Notes: generated by a model not told the origin, from the sequence alone. Positions 24,373 to 33,662 are shown, counted from the first letter of the stretch. The stretch: DNA of 64,000 nucleotides from Enterobacter sp. BIGb0383 (GCF_003751845.1 NZ_RJKQ01000006.1:1-64000), one strand, 5' to 3'. Made by a program: numbers and translations.

Positions 24373-25446
24373 ATGAAACAAAAAGCCTTATGGATTAACC
24401 AGATTAAGGGACTCAGTATCTGCCTGGTGGTTATCTACCACTCGGTGATTACTTTTTATCCACATCTGGATGTTTTTCAGCACCCGTGGTCAGAAATCCT
24501 GGCGAAATGCTGGATCTACTTCAATCTCTATCTGGCCCCGTTCCGTATGCCGGTCTTCTTCTTTATCTCCGGGCTGCTGATCCGACGCTATATCGACGAT
24601 GTTCCCTGGCAGGGCTGCGTGGATAAACGGATCTGGTCTATCGTCTGGGTGCTGGCGCTATGGGGACTGATCCAGTGGGGTGGCTTAACGCTGGTGAACC
24701 AGTGGCTGGCACCGGAACGCGATCTCAGCAACGCCTCTAACGCCGCCTATGCCGGTTCGTTTGGCGAGTTCCTGAAGGGGATGCTCACCGCCAGTACCAG
24801 CCTGTGGTATCTATATGCGATGATCCTTTACTTCCCGTTCTGCAAAATCTTCAGCAACTGGAAAGCGCCGATGCTGGTACCGCTGGCGGCGCTCAGTATC
24901 GCGATTAACTTCCTGCCAACGCCATGGTGGGGTATGAACAGCGTTCTGCGTAACGTTATCTTCTATGCGCTAGGCTCCTGGTATGGCGCATTCCTGCTGG
25001 ACCAGATGAAAACGCTGCATTTTCGCCGCTACGCGCTGCCGCTGGCCGTGCTGACGTGTGTGTCGGTACCGCTCTATTTCCTCGGCGTGCCGCTGCTGAT
25101 TTCACTGGTCTCTATCTTTATGATCATGAAGCTGTTCTATACCTTCAGCACTATCGTCACACCGAAAGAAAAAGGTCTGCTGAACGTGGTCGGTACCAAT
25201 ACTATCGCTATCTACACGACGCACCGGATCCTGATTGAAGCCTTCAGCCTGGCGCTGCTGGCACAGCTGAATCAGAGCCTGCTCTCTCGCCCGGTTGAGC
25301 TGGCAATCCTGCTGGTCTATCCGTTTGCCAGCCTGGCGATCTGTACGCTGTTTGGCCTGGCAACGCGTCGACTTTCTGCCTTTATCTTCAGCGACGTCCT
25401 CTTTACGCCGCCCAGACCGCTGGTGGCCGCTCCGGCAACCCGCTAA
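24373..25446 (+). CDS. ycfT: Acyltransferase 3 family membrane protein YcfT
   Basis: A 357-residue inner-membrane protein with about ten hydrophobic helices, matching E. coli YcfT in length and in segments such as LWINQIKGL, LAPFRMPVFFFISG and NTIAIYTTHRILIE. The N-terminal helix with the IYHS histidine and the RMPVFFFISG segment are typical of acyltransferase 3 proteins, which O-acetylate or succinylate surface glycans. The YcfT substrate is not known. I chose MKQKALW to match E. coli; in-frame ATGs at 24343 and 24349 are possible, and no start has a strong ribosome site. It lies alone between lolC (divergent) and mfd. Confidence 0.88.
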   Translation: MKQKALWINQIKGLSICLVVIYHSVITFYPHLDVFQHPWSEILAKCWIYFNLYLAPFRMPVFFFISGLLIRRYIDDVPWQGCVDKRIWSIVWVLALWGLIQWGGLTLVNQWLAPERDLSNASNAAYAGSFGEFLKGMLTASTSLWYLYAMILYFPFCKIFSNWKAPMLVPLAALSIAINFLPTPWWGMNSVLRNVIFYALGSWYGAFLLDQMKTLHFRRYALPLAVLTCVSVPLYFLGVPLLISLVSIFMIMKLFYTFSTIVTPKEKGLLNVVGTNTIAIYTTHRILIEAFSLALLAQLNQSLLSRPVELAILLVYPFASLAICTLFGLATRRLSAFIFSDVLFTPPRPLVAAPATR

Positions 25447-25452
25447 CCCTGA

Positions 25453-25472
25453 CGCCCCACTTTCGTGGGGCG
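25453..25472 (+). terminator. Hairpin after ycfT
   Basis: A perfect 8-bp stem CGCCCCAC/GTGGGGCG with a TTTC loop begins 7 bases after the stop codon. The following sequence is only moderately T-rich. Confidence 0.5.
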
Positions 25473-25578
25473 ATTCGATTTGCTAATGACCGGCGATCAA
25501 GGATAATAAACAGCATTGAGTATCAATGGTCTGCCCCCATATCAACGGCACCAGACCTTCAGGGATCCCGATATAAGA

Positions 25579-28500
25579 ATGTCCGATCACAATCGTTATT
25601 CACTGCCTGTCAAAGCAGGCGAACAGCGTCTGCTTGGCGAGTTGACCGGTGCGGCCTGTGCCGTGGAAGTGGCGGAAATCGTTGAGCGCCACGCTGGGCC
25701 GCTGGTGCTGATTGCGCCCGATATGCAAAATGCCCTGCGCCTTCACGACGAAATCCGGCAGTTTACCGATCGTATGGTGACCAATCTGGCGGACTGGGAA
25801 ACGCTGCCCTACGACAGCTTCTCCCCGCACCAGGAGATTATCTCCTCACGCCTGTCGACCCTCTATCAACTCCCCACCCTGAAGCGCGGCGTCCTGATTG
25901 TTGCCGTCAGCACCCTGATGCAGCGCGTCTGCCCGCACAGCTATCTGCACGGCCACGCGCTGGTGATGAAAAAAGGCCAGCGCCTCTCCCGTGATGCCCT
26001 GCGGGCGCAGCTGGACAGCGCGGGCTATCGTCATGTCGACCAGGTGATGGAGCATGGTGAATATGCTACTCGCGGCGCGCTGCTGGACCTGTACCCGATG
26101 GGCAGCGAGCAGCCCTATCGCCTCGATTTCTTCGACGATGAAATCGACAGCCTGCGCCTGTTCGACGCTGACACCCAGCGCACCCTGGAAGAGGTTGAGG
26201 CCATCAACCTGCTTCCCGCCCACGAATTCCCGACCGATAAGACGGCCATTGAGCTGTTCCGCAGCCAGTGGCGGGATCGTTTTGAGGTCAAGCGTGATGC
26301 GGAACATATCTACCAGCAGGTCAGCAAAGGCACGCTGCCTGCCGGGATCGAATACTGGCAGCCGCTGTTCTTTAGCGAGCCGCTGACCACGCTGTTCAGC
26401 TACTTCCCTGCCGGGACGCTAATCGTTAATACCGGCGATCTGGAAACCAGCGCTGAGCGCTTCCAGAATGAGGCCCGGGCGCGTTTTGAAAATCGCGGCG
26501 TCGACCCGATGCGCCCGCTGCTGCCTCCTGAGCAGCTCTGGCTGCGCGGTGATGAACTGTTCAGCGAGCTGAAAGCCTGGCCGCGTATCCAGCTCAGAAC
26601 CGACCAACTGGCGAAAAAAGCCGCCAACGTTAACCTGCAGTACCAGCGCCTGCCGGACCTGGCGGTTCAGGCTCAGCAAAAAGCCCCGCTGGATAATCTG
26701 CGGCGTTTCCTGGAATCCTTTAGCGGCGCGGTCGTCTTCTCGGTTGAAAGCGAAGGCCGTCGCGAAGCTCTGGGCGAACTGCTGGCGCGGATCAAGCTGG
26801 CCCCGAAGCGCATTCAGCATCTTGATGAAGCCGTCGACGGTGGCCGCTACCTGATCACCGGTGCGGCGGAACACGGTTTTATTGATACCCTGCGCAATCG
26901 GACGTTAATTTGCGAAAGCGATCTGCTCGGCGAGCGCGTGGCGCGCCGTCGTCAGGACAGTCGCCGGACCATCAACCCTGATACGCTGATCCGCAACCTG
27001 GCGGAGCTGCACACCGGCCAGCCGGTGGTGCATCTGGAACACGGCGTTGGACGCTACGCCGGAATGACCACCCTTGAAGCCGGTGGCATCGTTGGTGAAT
27101 ACCTGATGCTGACCTATGCGGGTGACGCGAAACTTTACGTCCCCGTCTCCTCTTTGCACCTGATCAGCCGCTATGCGGGCGGGGCCGAAGAGAATGCGCC
27201 GCTGCACAAGCTTGGCAGCGATGCCTGGACGCGTGCGCGGCAGAAAGCGGCGGAAAAAGTCCGTGATGCGGCGGCTGAACTGCTGGATATTTATGCCCAG
27301 CGTGCGGCCAAACATGGCTTCGCCTTTAAGCACGATCGCGAACAGTATCAGCTCTTCTGCGACGGCTTCCCCTTCGAAACCACGCCCGATCAGGCCCAGG
27401 CCATCAATGCGGTCCTCAGCGATATGTGCCAGCCCCTGGCGATGGACCGCCTGGTGTGCGGGGACGTGGGCTTCGGTAAGACGGAAGTCGCTATGCGCGC
27501 CGCCTTCCTGGCGATTGAGAACAACAAACAGGTGGCGGTGCTGGTGCCCACCACCCTGCTCGCCCAGCAGCACTATGATAACTTCCGCGACCGCTTCGCC
27601 AACTGGCCGGTGCGTATCGAGATGCTTTCCCGTTTCCGCACAGCCAAAGAGCAGGCGCAGATCCTGGAGCAGGCCGCCGAGGGGAAAATCGATATTCTGA
27701 TCGGCACCCATAAATTGTTGCAGAGCGACGTCAAATGGAGTGATTTAGGCCTGCTGATTGTCGATGAAGAGCACCGTTTCGGCGTGCGCCATAAAGAGCG
27801 TATCAAGGCGATGCGCGCCGAGGTGGATATTCTGACCCTGACCGCGACGCCGATCCCGCGTACGCTGAATATGGCGATGACCGGCATGCGCGATCTGTCG
27901 ATTATTGCTACGCCACCGGCGCGTCGCCTGGCGGTGAAAACCTTTGTCCGCGAGTACGATAGCCTGGTGGTTCGTGAGGCCATGCTGCGCGAGATCCTGC
28001 GTGGGGGTCAGGTGTACTACCTCTTCAACGATGTTGAAAATATCCAGAAAGCGGCGGACAGGCTGGCCGCCCTGGTGCCGGAGGCGCGCATTGCCATCGG
28101 CCACGGGCAGATGCGCGAGCGCGAGCTGGAACGGGTAATGAACGACTTCCACCATCAGCGTTTCAATGTGCTGGTCTGTACCACCATTATTGAAACCGGG
28201 ATCGACATCCCGACGGCCAACACCATTATTATTGAACGTGCGGATCACTTCGGTCTGGCCCAGCTGCACCAGCTTCGCGGCCGCGTCGGGCGCTCACACC
28301 ACCAGGCCTATGCCTGGCTGCTGACGCCGCACCCGAAATCGATGACCACCGACGCGCAAAAACGCCTGGAGGCCATTGCCTCGCTGGAGGATCTGGGCGC
28401 AGGCTTTGCATTAGCGACCCACGACCTGGAAATTCGCGGCGCGGGTGAACTGCTCGGCGAAGACCAGAGCGGTCAGATGGAGACCATCGGTTTCTCGCTC

Positions 28501-29025
28501 TATATGGAACTGCTGGAAAATGCCGTCGATGCGTTAAAAGAGGGTCGCGAGCCCTCGCTGGAAGATCTTACCAGCCAGCAAACGGAAGTGGAGCTGCGCA
28601 TGCCTTCCCTGCTGCCGGATGATTTTATTCCCGACGTCAACACGCGCCTCTCCTTCTATAAACGCATCGCCAGCGCCAAAACCGCCGGTGAGCTGGAGGA
28701 GCTGAAAGTCGAGCTGATTGACCGCTTCGGTCTGCTGCCGGACCCGGCGCGTAATCTGCTGGATATCGCCCGTCTGCGCCAGCAGGCGCAGAAGCTGGGG
28801 ATCCGCAAACTGGAAGGCAATGACAAGGGCGGCATGGTTGAGTTCGGTGAGAAAAACCACGTCAACCCTGGCTGGCTGATTGGCCTGCTGCAAAAACAGC
28901 CCCAGCATTTCCGCCTTGATGGACCGACGCGGCTGAAATTCTTCCAGGATCTCGCCGAGCGCAAAACGCGTATGGAGTGGGTACGCCAGTTTATCCAGGA
29001 GCTGGAAGAGAACGCTCTCGCCTGA
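25579..29025 (+). CDS. mfd: Transcription-repair coupling factor Mfd
   Basis: A 1148-residue DNA translocase, the same length as E. coli Mfd. It removes RNA polymerase stalled at lesions and recruits UvrA. In order: a UvrB-like module (about 1-340), a linker, the RNA-polymerase interacting domain (about 475-545, around LEHGVGRYAGM), and the RecG-like motor with Walker A GDVGFGKTE, DEEHRFG, TATPIPRTL and GRVGRSHHQAYAWLL. A C-terminal autoinhibitory domain ends ELEENALA. The start MSDHNRYSLPV at 25579 matches the family; a 21-residue extension upstream was rejected. Confidence 0.97.
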   Translation: MSDHNRYSLPVKAGEQRLLGELTGAACAVEVAEIVERHAGPLVLIAPDMQNALRLHDEIRQFTDRMVTNLADWETLPYDSFSPHQEIISSRLSTLYQLPTLKRGVLIVAVSTLMQRVCPHSYLHGHALVMKKGQRLSRDALRAQLDSAGYRHVDQVMEHGEYATRGALLDLYPMGSEQPYRLDFFDDEIDSLRLFDADTQRTLEEVEAINLLPAHEFPTDKTAIELFRSQWRDRFEVKRDAEHIYQQVSKGTLPAGIEYWQPLFFSEPLTTLFSYFPAGTLIVNTGDLETSAERFQNEARARFENRGVDPMRPLLPPEQLWLRGDELFSELKAWPRIQLRTDQLAKKAANVNLQYQRLPDLAVQAQQKAPLDNLRRFLESFSGAVVFSVESEGRREALGELLARIKLAPKRIQHLDEAVDGGRYLITGAAEHGFIDTLRNRTLICESDLLGERVARRRQDSRRTINPDTLIRNLAELHTGQPVVHLEHGVGRYAGMTTLEAGGIVGEYLMLTYAGDAKLYVPVSSLHLISRYAGGAEENAPLHKLGSDAWTRARQKAAEKVRDAAAELLDIYAQRAAKHGFAFKHDREQYQLFCDGFPFETTPDQAQAINAVLSDMCQPLAMDRLVCGDVGFGKTEVAMRAAFLAIENNKQVAVLVPTTLLAQQHYDNFRDRFANWPVRIEMLSRFRTAKEQAQILEQAAEGKIDILIGTHKLLQSDVKWSDLGLLIVDEEHRFGVRHKERIKAMRAEVDILTLTATPIPRTLNMAMTGMRDLSIIATPPARRLAVKTFVREYDSLVVREAMLREILRGGQVYYLFNDVENIQKAADRLAALVPEARIAIGHGQMRERELERVMNDFHHQRFNVLVCTTIIETGIDIPTANTIIIERADHFGLAQLHQLRGRVGRSHHQAYAWLLTPHPKSMTTDAQKRLEAIASLEDLGAGFALATHDLEIRGAGELLGEDQSGQMETIGFSLYMELLENAVDALKEGREPSLEDLTSQQTEVELRMPSLLPDDFIPDVNTRLSFYKRIASAKTAGELEELKVELIDRFGLLPDPARNLLDIARLRQQAQKLGIRKLEGNDKGGMVEFGEKNHVNPGWLIGLLQKQPQHFRLDGPTRLKFFQDLAERKTRMEWVRQFIQELEENALA

Positions 29026-29032
29026 TGTTCTG

Positions 29033-29067
29033 TACAGGCTGGCCGAATCGCTCCCGGCCAGCCTGTA
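29033..29067 (+). terminator. Hairpin after mfd
   Basis: A perfect 13-bp stem TACAGGCTGGCCG/CGGCCAGCCTGTA with a 9-base loop starts 7 bases after the mfd stop. Its T tail is weak (ATATTTAC). Confidence 0.6.
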
Positions 29068-29179
29068 ATATTTACAAATCCTTTGCAATCCGCCTGGGTT
29101 TTTCGACACAGGTTCTCGCCATAATTGTCACTAATTCTTTATAAAACAATAACCTTATAATTAATATGGGTATGTGGTG

Positions 29180-30145
29180 ATGATTAAACACACGCGTTTT
29201 ACTCGCTGGCTGGCACTTTTGGCCGTTGCAGCGACCGTCGCACTGGCGCTGCCCGCCCGCGCAAATACCTGGCCTTTACCCGCTAACGGCAGCAGGCTGG
29301 TGGGCGAAAACCGCTTTCACGTGGTGAAAAACGACGGCGGCTCGCTGGAGGCTATCGCTAAGGAGTACGGGGTTGGATTTCTGGCCCTGCTGCAGGCCAA
29401 CCCCGGCGTTGACCCCTACGTACCGCGCCCGGGCAGCGTGCTGACCATCCCGCTGCAGACCCTGCTGCCGGATGCGCCGCGTGAAGGCATTGTGATGAAT
29501 CTCGCGGAGCTGCGTCTTTACTACTACGCGCCGGGCAAAAACACCGTCACCATTTACCCTATCGGCATCGGCCAGTTGGACGGCGACACGCTGACGCCGA
29601 CAATGGTGACGACCGTGTCCGATAAACGCGCGAACCCAACCTGGACGCCAACGGCCAATATCCGCGCCCGTTATAAAGCCCAGGGTATTAACCTGCCTGC
29701 GGTGGTCCCTGCCGGTCCGGAAAACCCGATGGGCCACCACGCTATTCGCCTGGCGGCCTACGGCGGTGTCTACCTGATCCACGGAACTAACGCCGATTTC
29801 GGTATCGGAATGCGCGTCAGCTCCGGCTGTATCCGCCTGCGCGATGATGATATTTCCGCCCTGTTTGCGGCGGTTACGCCGGGCACGAAAGTGAATATTA
29901 TTAATACCCCGATCAAAGCCTCCGTCGAGCCGGATGGCCGCCGTCTGGTCGAAGTCCACCAGCCGCTGTCAAAATCCATTGAGGACGATCCGCGCACTCT
30001 GCCAATCACGCTCAATGCCGGGATGCAGACGTTTAAAGCCTCACCGTCCACGGATGCTGGCGTGATGGACTACGCCATTGAACTGCGTTCCGGGATGCCG
30101 GTTGACGTCAGTAGTCATCTGCCGGTCGGACAGCAAACGCTGTAA
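29180..30145 (+). CDS. ldtC: L,D-transpeptidase LdtC
   Basis: A 321-residue periplasmic enzyme matching E. coli LdtC (YcfS), which attaches Braun lipoprotein to peptidoglycan. A signal peptide ends at PARA (about residue 29). A LysM-like domain follows (about 45-90), then the YkuD catalytic domain with HGTNADFGIGMR and the SSGCIRLRDDD motif carrying the active Cys. A C-terminal domain of about 60 residues completes it. I chose the ATG at 29180; two in-frame GTG codons just upstream are alternatives. It has its own transcription unit between mfd and a strong terminator. Confidence 0.95.
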   Translation: MIKHTRFTRWLALLAVAATVALALPARANTWPLPANGSRLVGENRFHVVKNDGGSLEAIAKEYGVGFLALLQANPGVDPYVPRPGSVLTIPLQTLLPDAPREGIVMNLAELRLYYYAPGKNTVTIYPIGIGQLDGDTLTPTMVTTVSDKRANPTWTPTANIRARYKAQGINLPAVVPAGPENPMGHHAIRLAAYGGVYLIHGTNADFGIGMRVSSGCIRLRDDDISALFAAVTPGTKVNIINTPIKASVEPDGRRLVEVHQPLSKSIEDDPRTLPITLNAGMQTFKASPSTDAGVMDYAIELRSGMPVDVSSHLPVGQQTL

Positions 30146-30164
30146 CATTCCGACGCCAGACAGC

Positions 30165-30203
30165 AAAAAGCCCTGCGGTTGCATATCCGCAGGGCTTTTT
30201 TTA
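30165..30203. terminator. Bidirectional terminator between ldtC and bhsA
   Basis: AAAGCCCTGCGG pairs with CCGCAGGGCTTT around an 8-base loop, with runs of A before and T after. It can end ldtC (plus strand) and bhsA (minus strand). Confidence 0.93.
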
Positions 30204-30230
30204 TTTAGCAGTGGCAGCGAGGGTTATCGC

Positions 30231-30488
30231 TTATTTATAGATAACCGCAGTACCGTGCAGGTTATTCGGACCGGTCACCGACGTGATACGGAAAGATTTC
30301 GCACCCGCAGCCTCGGCTTTCTGGGCCAGCTCCTGCTGGAGTGAATCCAGATTAGGACCCGCATTGGCAGCGATGGAGCCCACCGCCTGCTGGCCAGCAG
30401 GTGTCGCCTGAACTTCAACGGCAGCGACGCTTGCGAATGAGAGTGAGCTAAGAGCAGCGGCAATAAACAGCGCATTCATGGTTTTCAT
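30231..30488 (-). CDS. bhsA: Multiple stress resistance protein BhsA
   Basis: An 85-residue periplasmic/outer-membrane protein of the YhcN (DUF1471) family, the same length as E. coli BhsA (YcfR, ComC). It has a signal peptide (about 1-22) and the conserved end GAKSFRITSVTG, then HGTAVIYK. It affects biofilm formation and lowers outer-membrane permeability to copper; it is induced by copper, acid and oxidants. It is divergent from comR, its repressor in E. coli. The promoter can be read clearly upstream. Confidence 0.95.
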   Translation of the reverse strand: MKTMNALFIAAALSSLSFASVAAVEVQATPAGQQAVGSIAANAGPNLDSLQQELAQKAEAAGAKSFRITSVTGPNNLHGTAVIYK

Positions 30489-30534
30489 AATCAGTGACCT
30501 TTTGCAGATGAAGGGTGATCGCAGTTATTTACTT

Positions 30535-30607
30535 AACGATCGATAACCAAATGATAAGTGTGATCTACATCACAGGTCAACATTATTTTATAACGATTGA
30601 TAACTAA
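30535..30607 (-). promoter_or_regulatory. bhsA promoter and flanking operator-like repeats
   Basis: On the minus strand -35 TTGACC (30575-30580) and -10 TATCAT (30551-30556) are 18 bases apart. Two copies of a 16-bp element flank them: AACGATCGATAACCAA (30535-30550, downstream of the -10) and AACGATTGATAACTAA (30592-30607, upstream of the -35), differing at two positions. The core TTA-N-CGATCG-N-TAA of the first is palindromic. They are candidate operators for the TetR-family regulator ComR encoded next door. The upstream copy also covers a possible comR -35 (TTGATA, 30597-30602). Confidence 0.65.
30559..30574. promoter_or_regulatory. CRP site inside the bhsA promoter spacer
   Basis: TGTGATCTACATCACA contains both perfect CRP half-sites (TGTGA-N6-TCACA). 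It lies exactly between the -35 and -10 of bhsA, so bound CRP would be expected to block this promoter. Confidence 0.8.
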
Positions 30608-30731
30608 TTTATAAATACCTTAATTATCATAAGCATATGATTTAATTATTTGTGCTGTTTTGTCGCTGGCCTCTGATGCAAATTATTTTTATAATGGTCG
30701 TTCAACACACCAACAGAGGTACAACGGCACC

Positions 30732-31367
30732 ATGACAACAGACGTTACCTGTTGCACAAAAAAAAGCCGTGGCCGACCGAAAGTGTTCGACAGGGAAGCG
30801 GCGCTCGACAAGGCCATGACACTCTTCTGGCAGCACGGCTATGAAGCCACATCACTCTCCGATCTGGTCGAGGCAACCGGCGCCAAAGCGCCCACGCTGT
30901 ATGCGGAATTCGTCAATAAAGAGGGGCTGTTCCGTGCGGTACTTGAGCGCTATATCGCGCACTTTGCCGATCGACATGAGGCACAGCTTTTTTGTGAGGA
31001 TAAACCGGTCAGCGAAGCCCTGGCGGACTATTTCACCGCCGTCGCCCGCTGCTATACCAGCAAAGACACGCCCGCGGGCTGCTTTCTGATCAACACCTCC
31101 GCCACCCTTGCCGCCTCGTCAAAAGAGGTCGCCCGGATGCTGAAATGCCGACATGCGCAGCAGGAACAGACCCTGCGTGCATTTCTGGAAAAACGCCAAC
31201 AGCGCGGCGAAATCCCGGCAGGGAAAGATCCTGAAGAGCTGGCGCAGTTCCTCAGCTGTATTCTGCGAGGGATGTCGGTCACCGCCCGCGAAGGGGCCGA
31301 TTTTGACAAGCTGATGCAAATTGCCGCCACAACGCTGCGTCTGTGGCCTGAGATGCTGAAGGATTAA
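30732..31367 (+). CDS. comR: TetR-family copper-responsive repressor ComR
   Basis: A 211-residue TetR-family regulator; E. coli ComR (YcfQ) has 210. The N-terminal helix-turn-helix lies at about residues 30-60 (TSLSDLVEATGAKAPTLYAEF). The C-terminal ligand domain includes the Cys in DTPAGCFLIN. In E. coli, ComR represses bhsA and copper relieves repression. The ATG at 30732 matches the E. coli start; a 24-residue upstream extension reaches into the control region and was rejected. N-terminal Cys-Cys (TDVTCCTKK) replaces the single Cys I recall in E. coli. Confidence 0.93.
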   Translation: MTTDVTCCTKKSRGRPKVFDREAALDKAMTLFWQHGYEATSLSDLVEATGAKAPTLYAEFVNKEGLFRAVLERYIAHFADRHEAQLFCEDKPVSEALADYFTAVARCYTSKDTPAGCFLINTSATLAASSKEVARMLKCRHAQQEQTLRAFLEKRQQRGEIPAGKDPEELAQFLSCILRGMSVTAREGADFDKLMQIAATTLRLWPEMLKD

Positions 31368-31373
31368 GTAAAC

Positions 31374-31408
31374 AAAAAAGGCTTCCCAGCCTGAGCGAAT
31401 GGGAAGCC
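31374..31408 (-). terminator. Rho-independent terminator of ycfJ
   Basis: On the minus strand a 9-bp stem GGCTTCCCA/TGGGAAGCC with an 11-base loop is followed directly by six T residues, 24 bases after the ycfJ stop. Confidence 0.88.
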
Positions 31409-31431
31409 AATCAATAACGTACTGCTTTATT

Positions 31432-31971
31432 TTACGCTTTTTTATTCAGAATCAACTGTCCGTTGCCGTCCAGCGGGATCTGGGTACCAGGATCGTTATC
31501 CATACGGATTTTCCCCTGCTGATCGCCGATTTTATAGGTGACATCGTAGCCGAGCATTTTTTCTGACTTGTCATACACCGTTTTGCAACGCTGCTGAGTC
31601 GTTGTATAGGTATCTCTGTCCTGCATCGCGCCCTGGACCTGGTTACCGGCATAGCCGCCGCCCAGCGCACCGGCTACGGTTGCGAGATCCTTACCACGTC
31701 CACCGCCGAACTGATGGCCAAGCACGCCCCCGGCAACGGCACCCAGAACGGAACCCGCAATGCGGTTTTCATCCTGGACCGGACGACGATGGGTGACCGT
31801 CACATCACGGCACTCATTACGCGGTGTTTTGATGCTCTCTTTGATCGGCGTGGCCGAAACCACCTGCGCATACTGCGGACCGCGTTCAAAGACGTTTAAA
31901 CTGGCGACGGCGGCCACGCCCAGTGCAGCGGCTACGCCAATCCCCATACCTGCCAACATAGATTTATTCAC
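31432..31971 (-). CDS. ycfJ: Glycine-zipper membrane protein YcfJ
   Basis: A 179-residue protein, the same length as E. coli YcfJ. An N-terminal hydrophobic helix (LAGMGIGVAAALGVAAVA) is followed by a glycine-zipper segment (SVLGAVAGGVLG, then GALGGGYAGN) typical of outer-membrane-associated small proteins. Two Cys (NECRDV, QQRCKTV) may form a disulfide. The role is not established; in E. coli it affects biofilm formation. The GTG start at 31971 has AAGGAG 8 bases upstream and gives the family length. Confidence 0.9.
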   Translation of the reverse strand: MNKSMLAGMGIGVAAALGVAAVASLNVFERGPQYAQVVSATPIKESIKTPRNECRDVTVTHRRPVQDENRIAGSVLGAVAGGVLGHQFGGGRGKDLATVAGALGGGYAGNQVQGAMQDRDTYTTTQQRCKTVYDKSEKMLGYDVTYKIGDQQGKIRMDNDPGTQIPLDGNGQLILNKKA

Positions 31972-32137
31972 AGGATTTTCTCCTTCGTTTGCTATTGTAA
32001 CAATTCTGCAACTCGTCAAGCGGTTTGCACATCGGAATAGCGCCTAAAACACAGGAGAAATACGCCAAAAGGCGTTGATTCAGAGGACTCTGAGGCGGGG
32101 AAAGGTGCCGGGCAGAGGGACTGCCCGGCAGAAATAT

Positions 32138-33442
32138 TTAGTGCAGTTTCAGACGTGGACGGATCACACGGTTAATGCTGCCGACCAGCATCATCAGACC
32201 GGTTTTAAAGTATCCGTGCAGCGCAATCTGGTGCATACGGTACAGGGAGATATAGACGATACGCGCGATGCGCCCTTCGACCATCATCGAGCCACGCATC
32301 AGGTTACCCATCAGGCTACCGACGGTAGAGAAGTTCGACAGGGACACCAGCGAGCCGTGATCCTTATAGACGTAGGACTTCAGCGTTTTGCCTTTGATCT
32401 GCGCGAGGATGTTGTGCTGCGCGCAGGAAGCCATCTGGTGCGCAGCCTGCGCACGCGGCGGCACAAAGCCCCCTTCCGGACGGGCGCAGGACGCGCAGTC
32501 GCCGATGGCGAAGATATCCGCATCCAGCGTCGTCTGCAGCGTCGGCTCCACCACCAGCTGGTTGATACGGTTCGTTTCCAGACCGCCGATATCCTTCATA
32601 AAGTCCGGCGCTTTGATCCCGGCCGCCCAGACCATCAGGTCCGCTTCGATATACTCACCGTCTTTGGTGTGCAGACCGCCTTCATCGGCGCTGGTGACCA
32701 TCGTCTGGGTCAGCACGCGCACGCCAAGCTTAGTCAGCTCATGCTGCGCGGCACCGGAGATACGCGGCGGCAGCGCAGGCAGAATACGTTCACCCGCTTC
32801 CACCAGCGTTACGTTCAGCGCTTCATTGGTCAGACCTTTATAGCCGTAGCTGTGCAGCTGTTTCACCGCGTTGTGCAGTTCCGCAGACAGCTCTACCCCG
32901 GTCGCCCCACCGCCAACGATGGCAATGTTCACCTTGCCGTTTGCGCCCAGGTTGCTGGAGTATTTCAGGAACAGGTTGAGCATTTCCTGATGGAAGCGAC
33001 GCGCCTGATGCGGGTTATCGAGGAAGATACAGTGCTCTTTCACGCCCGGGGTGTTGAAGTCGTTGGAGGTACTACCCAGCGCCATCACCAGGGTGTCGTA
33101 GGCCAGCTTACGTTCCGGCACCAGCAGCTCGCCTTTTTCATCGTGAAGCGGCGCCAGGGTCAGGGTCTTACCGTCACGGTTGATATCCACGACCGATCCC
33201 AGCTGGAACTCAAAGCCATGGTTGCGGGCATGCGCCAGATAGCTCAGGGCATCAACGCCTTCATCCAGCGATCCGGTCGCCACTTCGTGCAGCAGCGGTT
33301 TCCACAGATGGCTGTGGTTGCGATCTACCAGCGTGATTTTGGCTTTTTTACCCCGGCCCAGCTTTTTACCCAGTTGAGTAGCCAGTTCCAGGCCGCCAGC
33401 ACCACCACCCACAATCACAATTTTTTTCAATGGTGTAGTCAA
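32138..33442 (-). CDS. ndh: Type II NADH:quinone oxidoreductase Ndh
   Basis: A 434-residue peripheral membrane flavoprotein, the same length as E. coli Ndh. It passes electrons from NADH to quinone without pumping protons. FAD motif [11 protein letters not shown] is at the N-terminus, the NADH-binding motif [14 protein letters not shown] is near residue 170, FAD contact AIGDCASC near 310, and the C-terminal amphipathic membrane-binding region ends VIRPRLKLH. The start codon is TTG (no ATG is available) after a GGGGGT ribosome site, as in E. coli. FNR represses E. coli ndh, and a perfect FNR site lies upstream. Confidence 0.97.
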   Translation of the reverse strand: MTTPLKKIVIVGGGAGGLELATQLGKKLGRGKKAKITLVDRNHSHLWKPLLHEVATGSLDEGVDALSYLAHARNHGFEFQLGSVVDINRDGKTLTLAPLHDEKGELLVPERKLAYDTLVMALGSTSNDFNTPGVKEHCIFLDNPHQARRFHQEMLNLFLKYSSNLGANGKVNIAIVGGGATGVELSAELHNAVKQLHSYGYKGLTNEALNVTLVEAGERILPALPPRISGAAQHELTKLGVRVLTQTMVTSADEGGLHTKDGEYIEADLMVWAAGIKAPDFMKDIGGLETNRINQLVVEPTLQTTLDADIFAIGDCASCARPEGGFVPPRAQAAHQMASCAQHNILAQIKGKTLKSYVYKDHGSLVSLSNFSTVGSLMGNLMRGSMMVEGRIARIVYISLYRMHQIALHGYFKTGLMMLVGSINRVIRPRLKLH

Positions 33443-33467
33443 CGTGACCCCCTAAATTATTAACCAA

Positions 33468-33507
33468 TTGTTAATTAAAAGTTATTCAAATAACTTTTAA
33501 TTAACAA
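33468..33507. repeat. 40-bp near-perfect palindrome in the ndh leader
   Basis: TTGTTAATTAAAAGTTATT (33468-33486) and its exact reverse complement (33489-33507) are separated by two bases. It lies 26-65 bases before the ndh start codon and would be transcribed as a long AU-rich hairpin. A second hairpin with 8-bp arms TAGCGATG/CATCGCTA lies at 33513-33534. Confidence 0.9.
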
Positions 33508-33576
33508 CAGGTTAGCGATGTTAAAGCATCGCTACACAAGGAGAGTAACACGAACGGTGCATTGGTCATACCAAAA

Positions 33577-33590
33577 TTGATATGCATCAA
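33577..33590. promoter_or_regulatory. FNR site upstream of ndh
   Basis: TTGATATGCATCAA is a perfect match to the FNR consensus TTGAT-N4-ATCAA. E. coli ndh is repressed by FNR bound at about -50 and -94. A start near 33533 would put this site at the promoter-proximal position. Confidence 0.85.
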
Positions 33591-33662
33591 GTTTTGCCGC
33601 TGAAAAGATGAACAAGTGTAGCAGTCGGCCAGCAGGCCAACGGCAAAAAAGAGGGGAATGAC

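Noticed and set aside
32075-33463. A 462-residue open frame opposite ndh
   Set aside because: Antisense shadow of ndh, running past both of its ends into intergenic DNA, with low-complexity His/Gln/Arg composition and no ribosome site.
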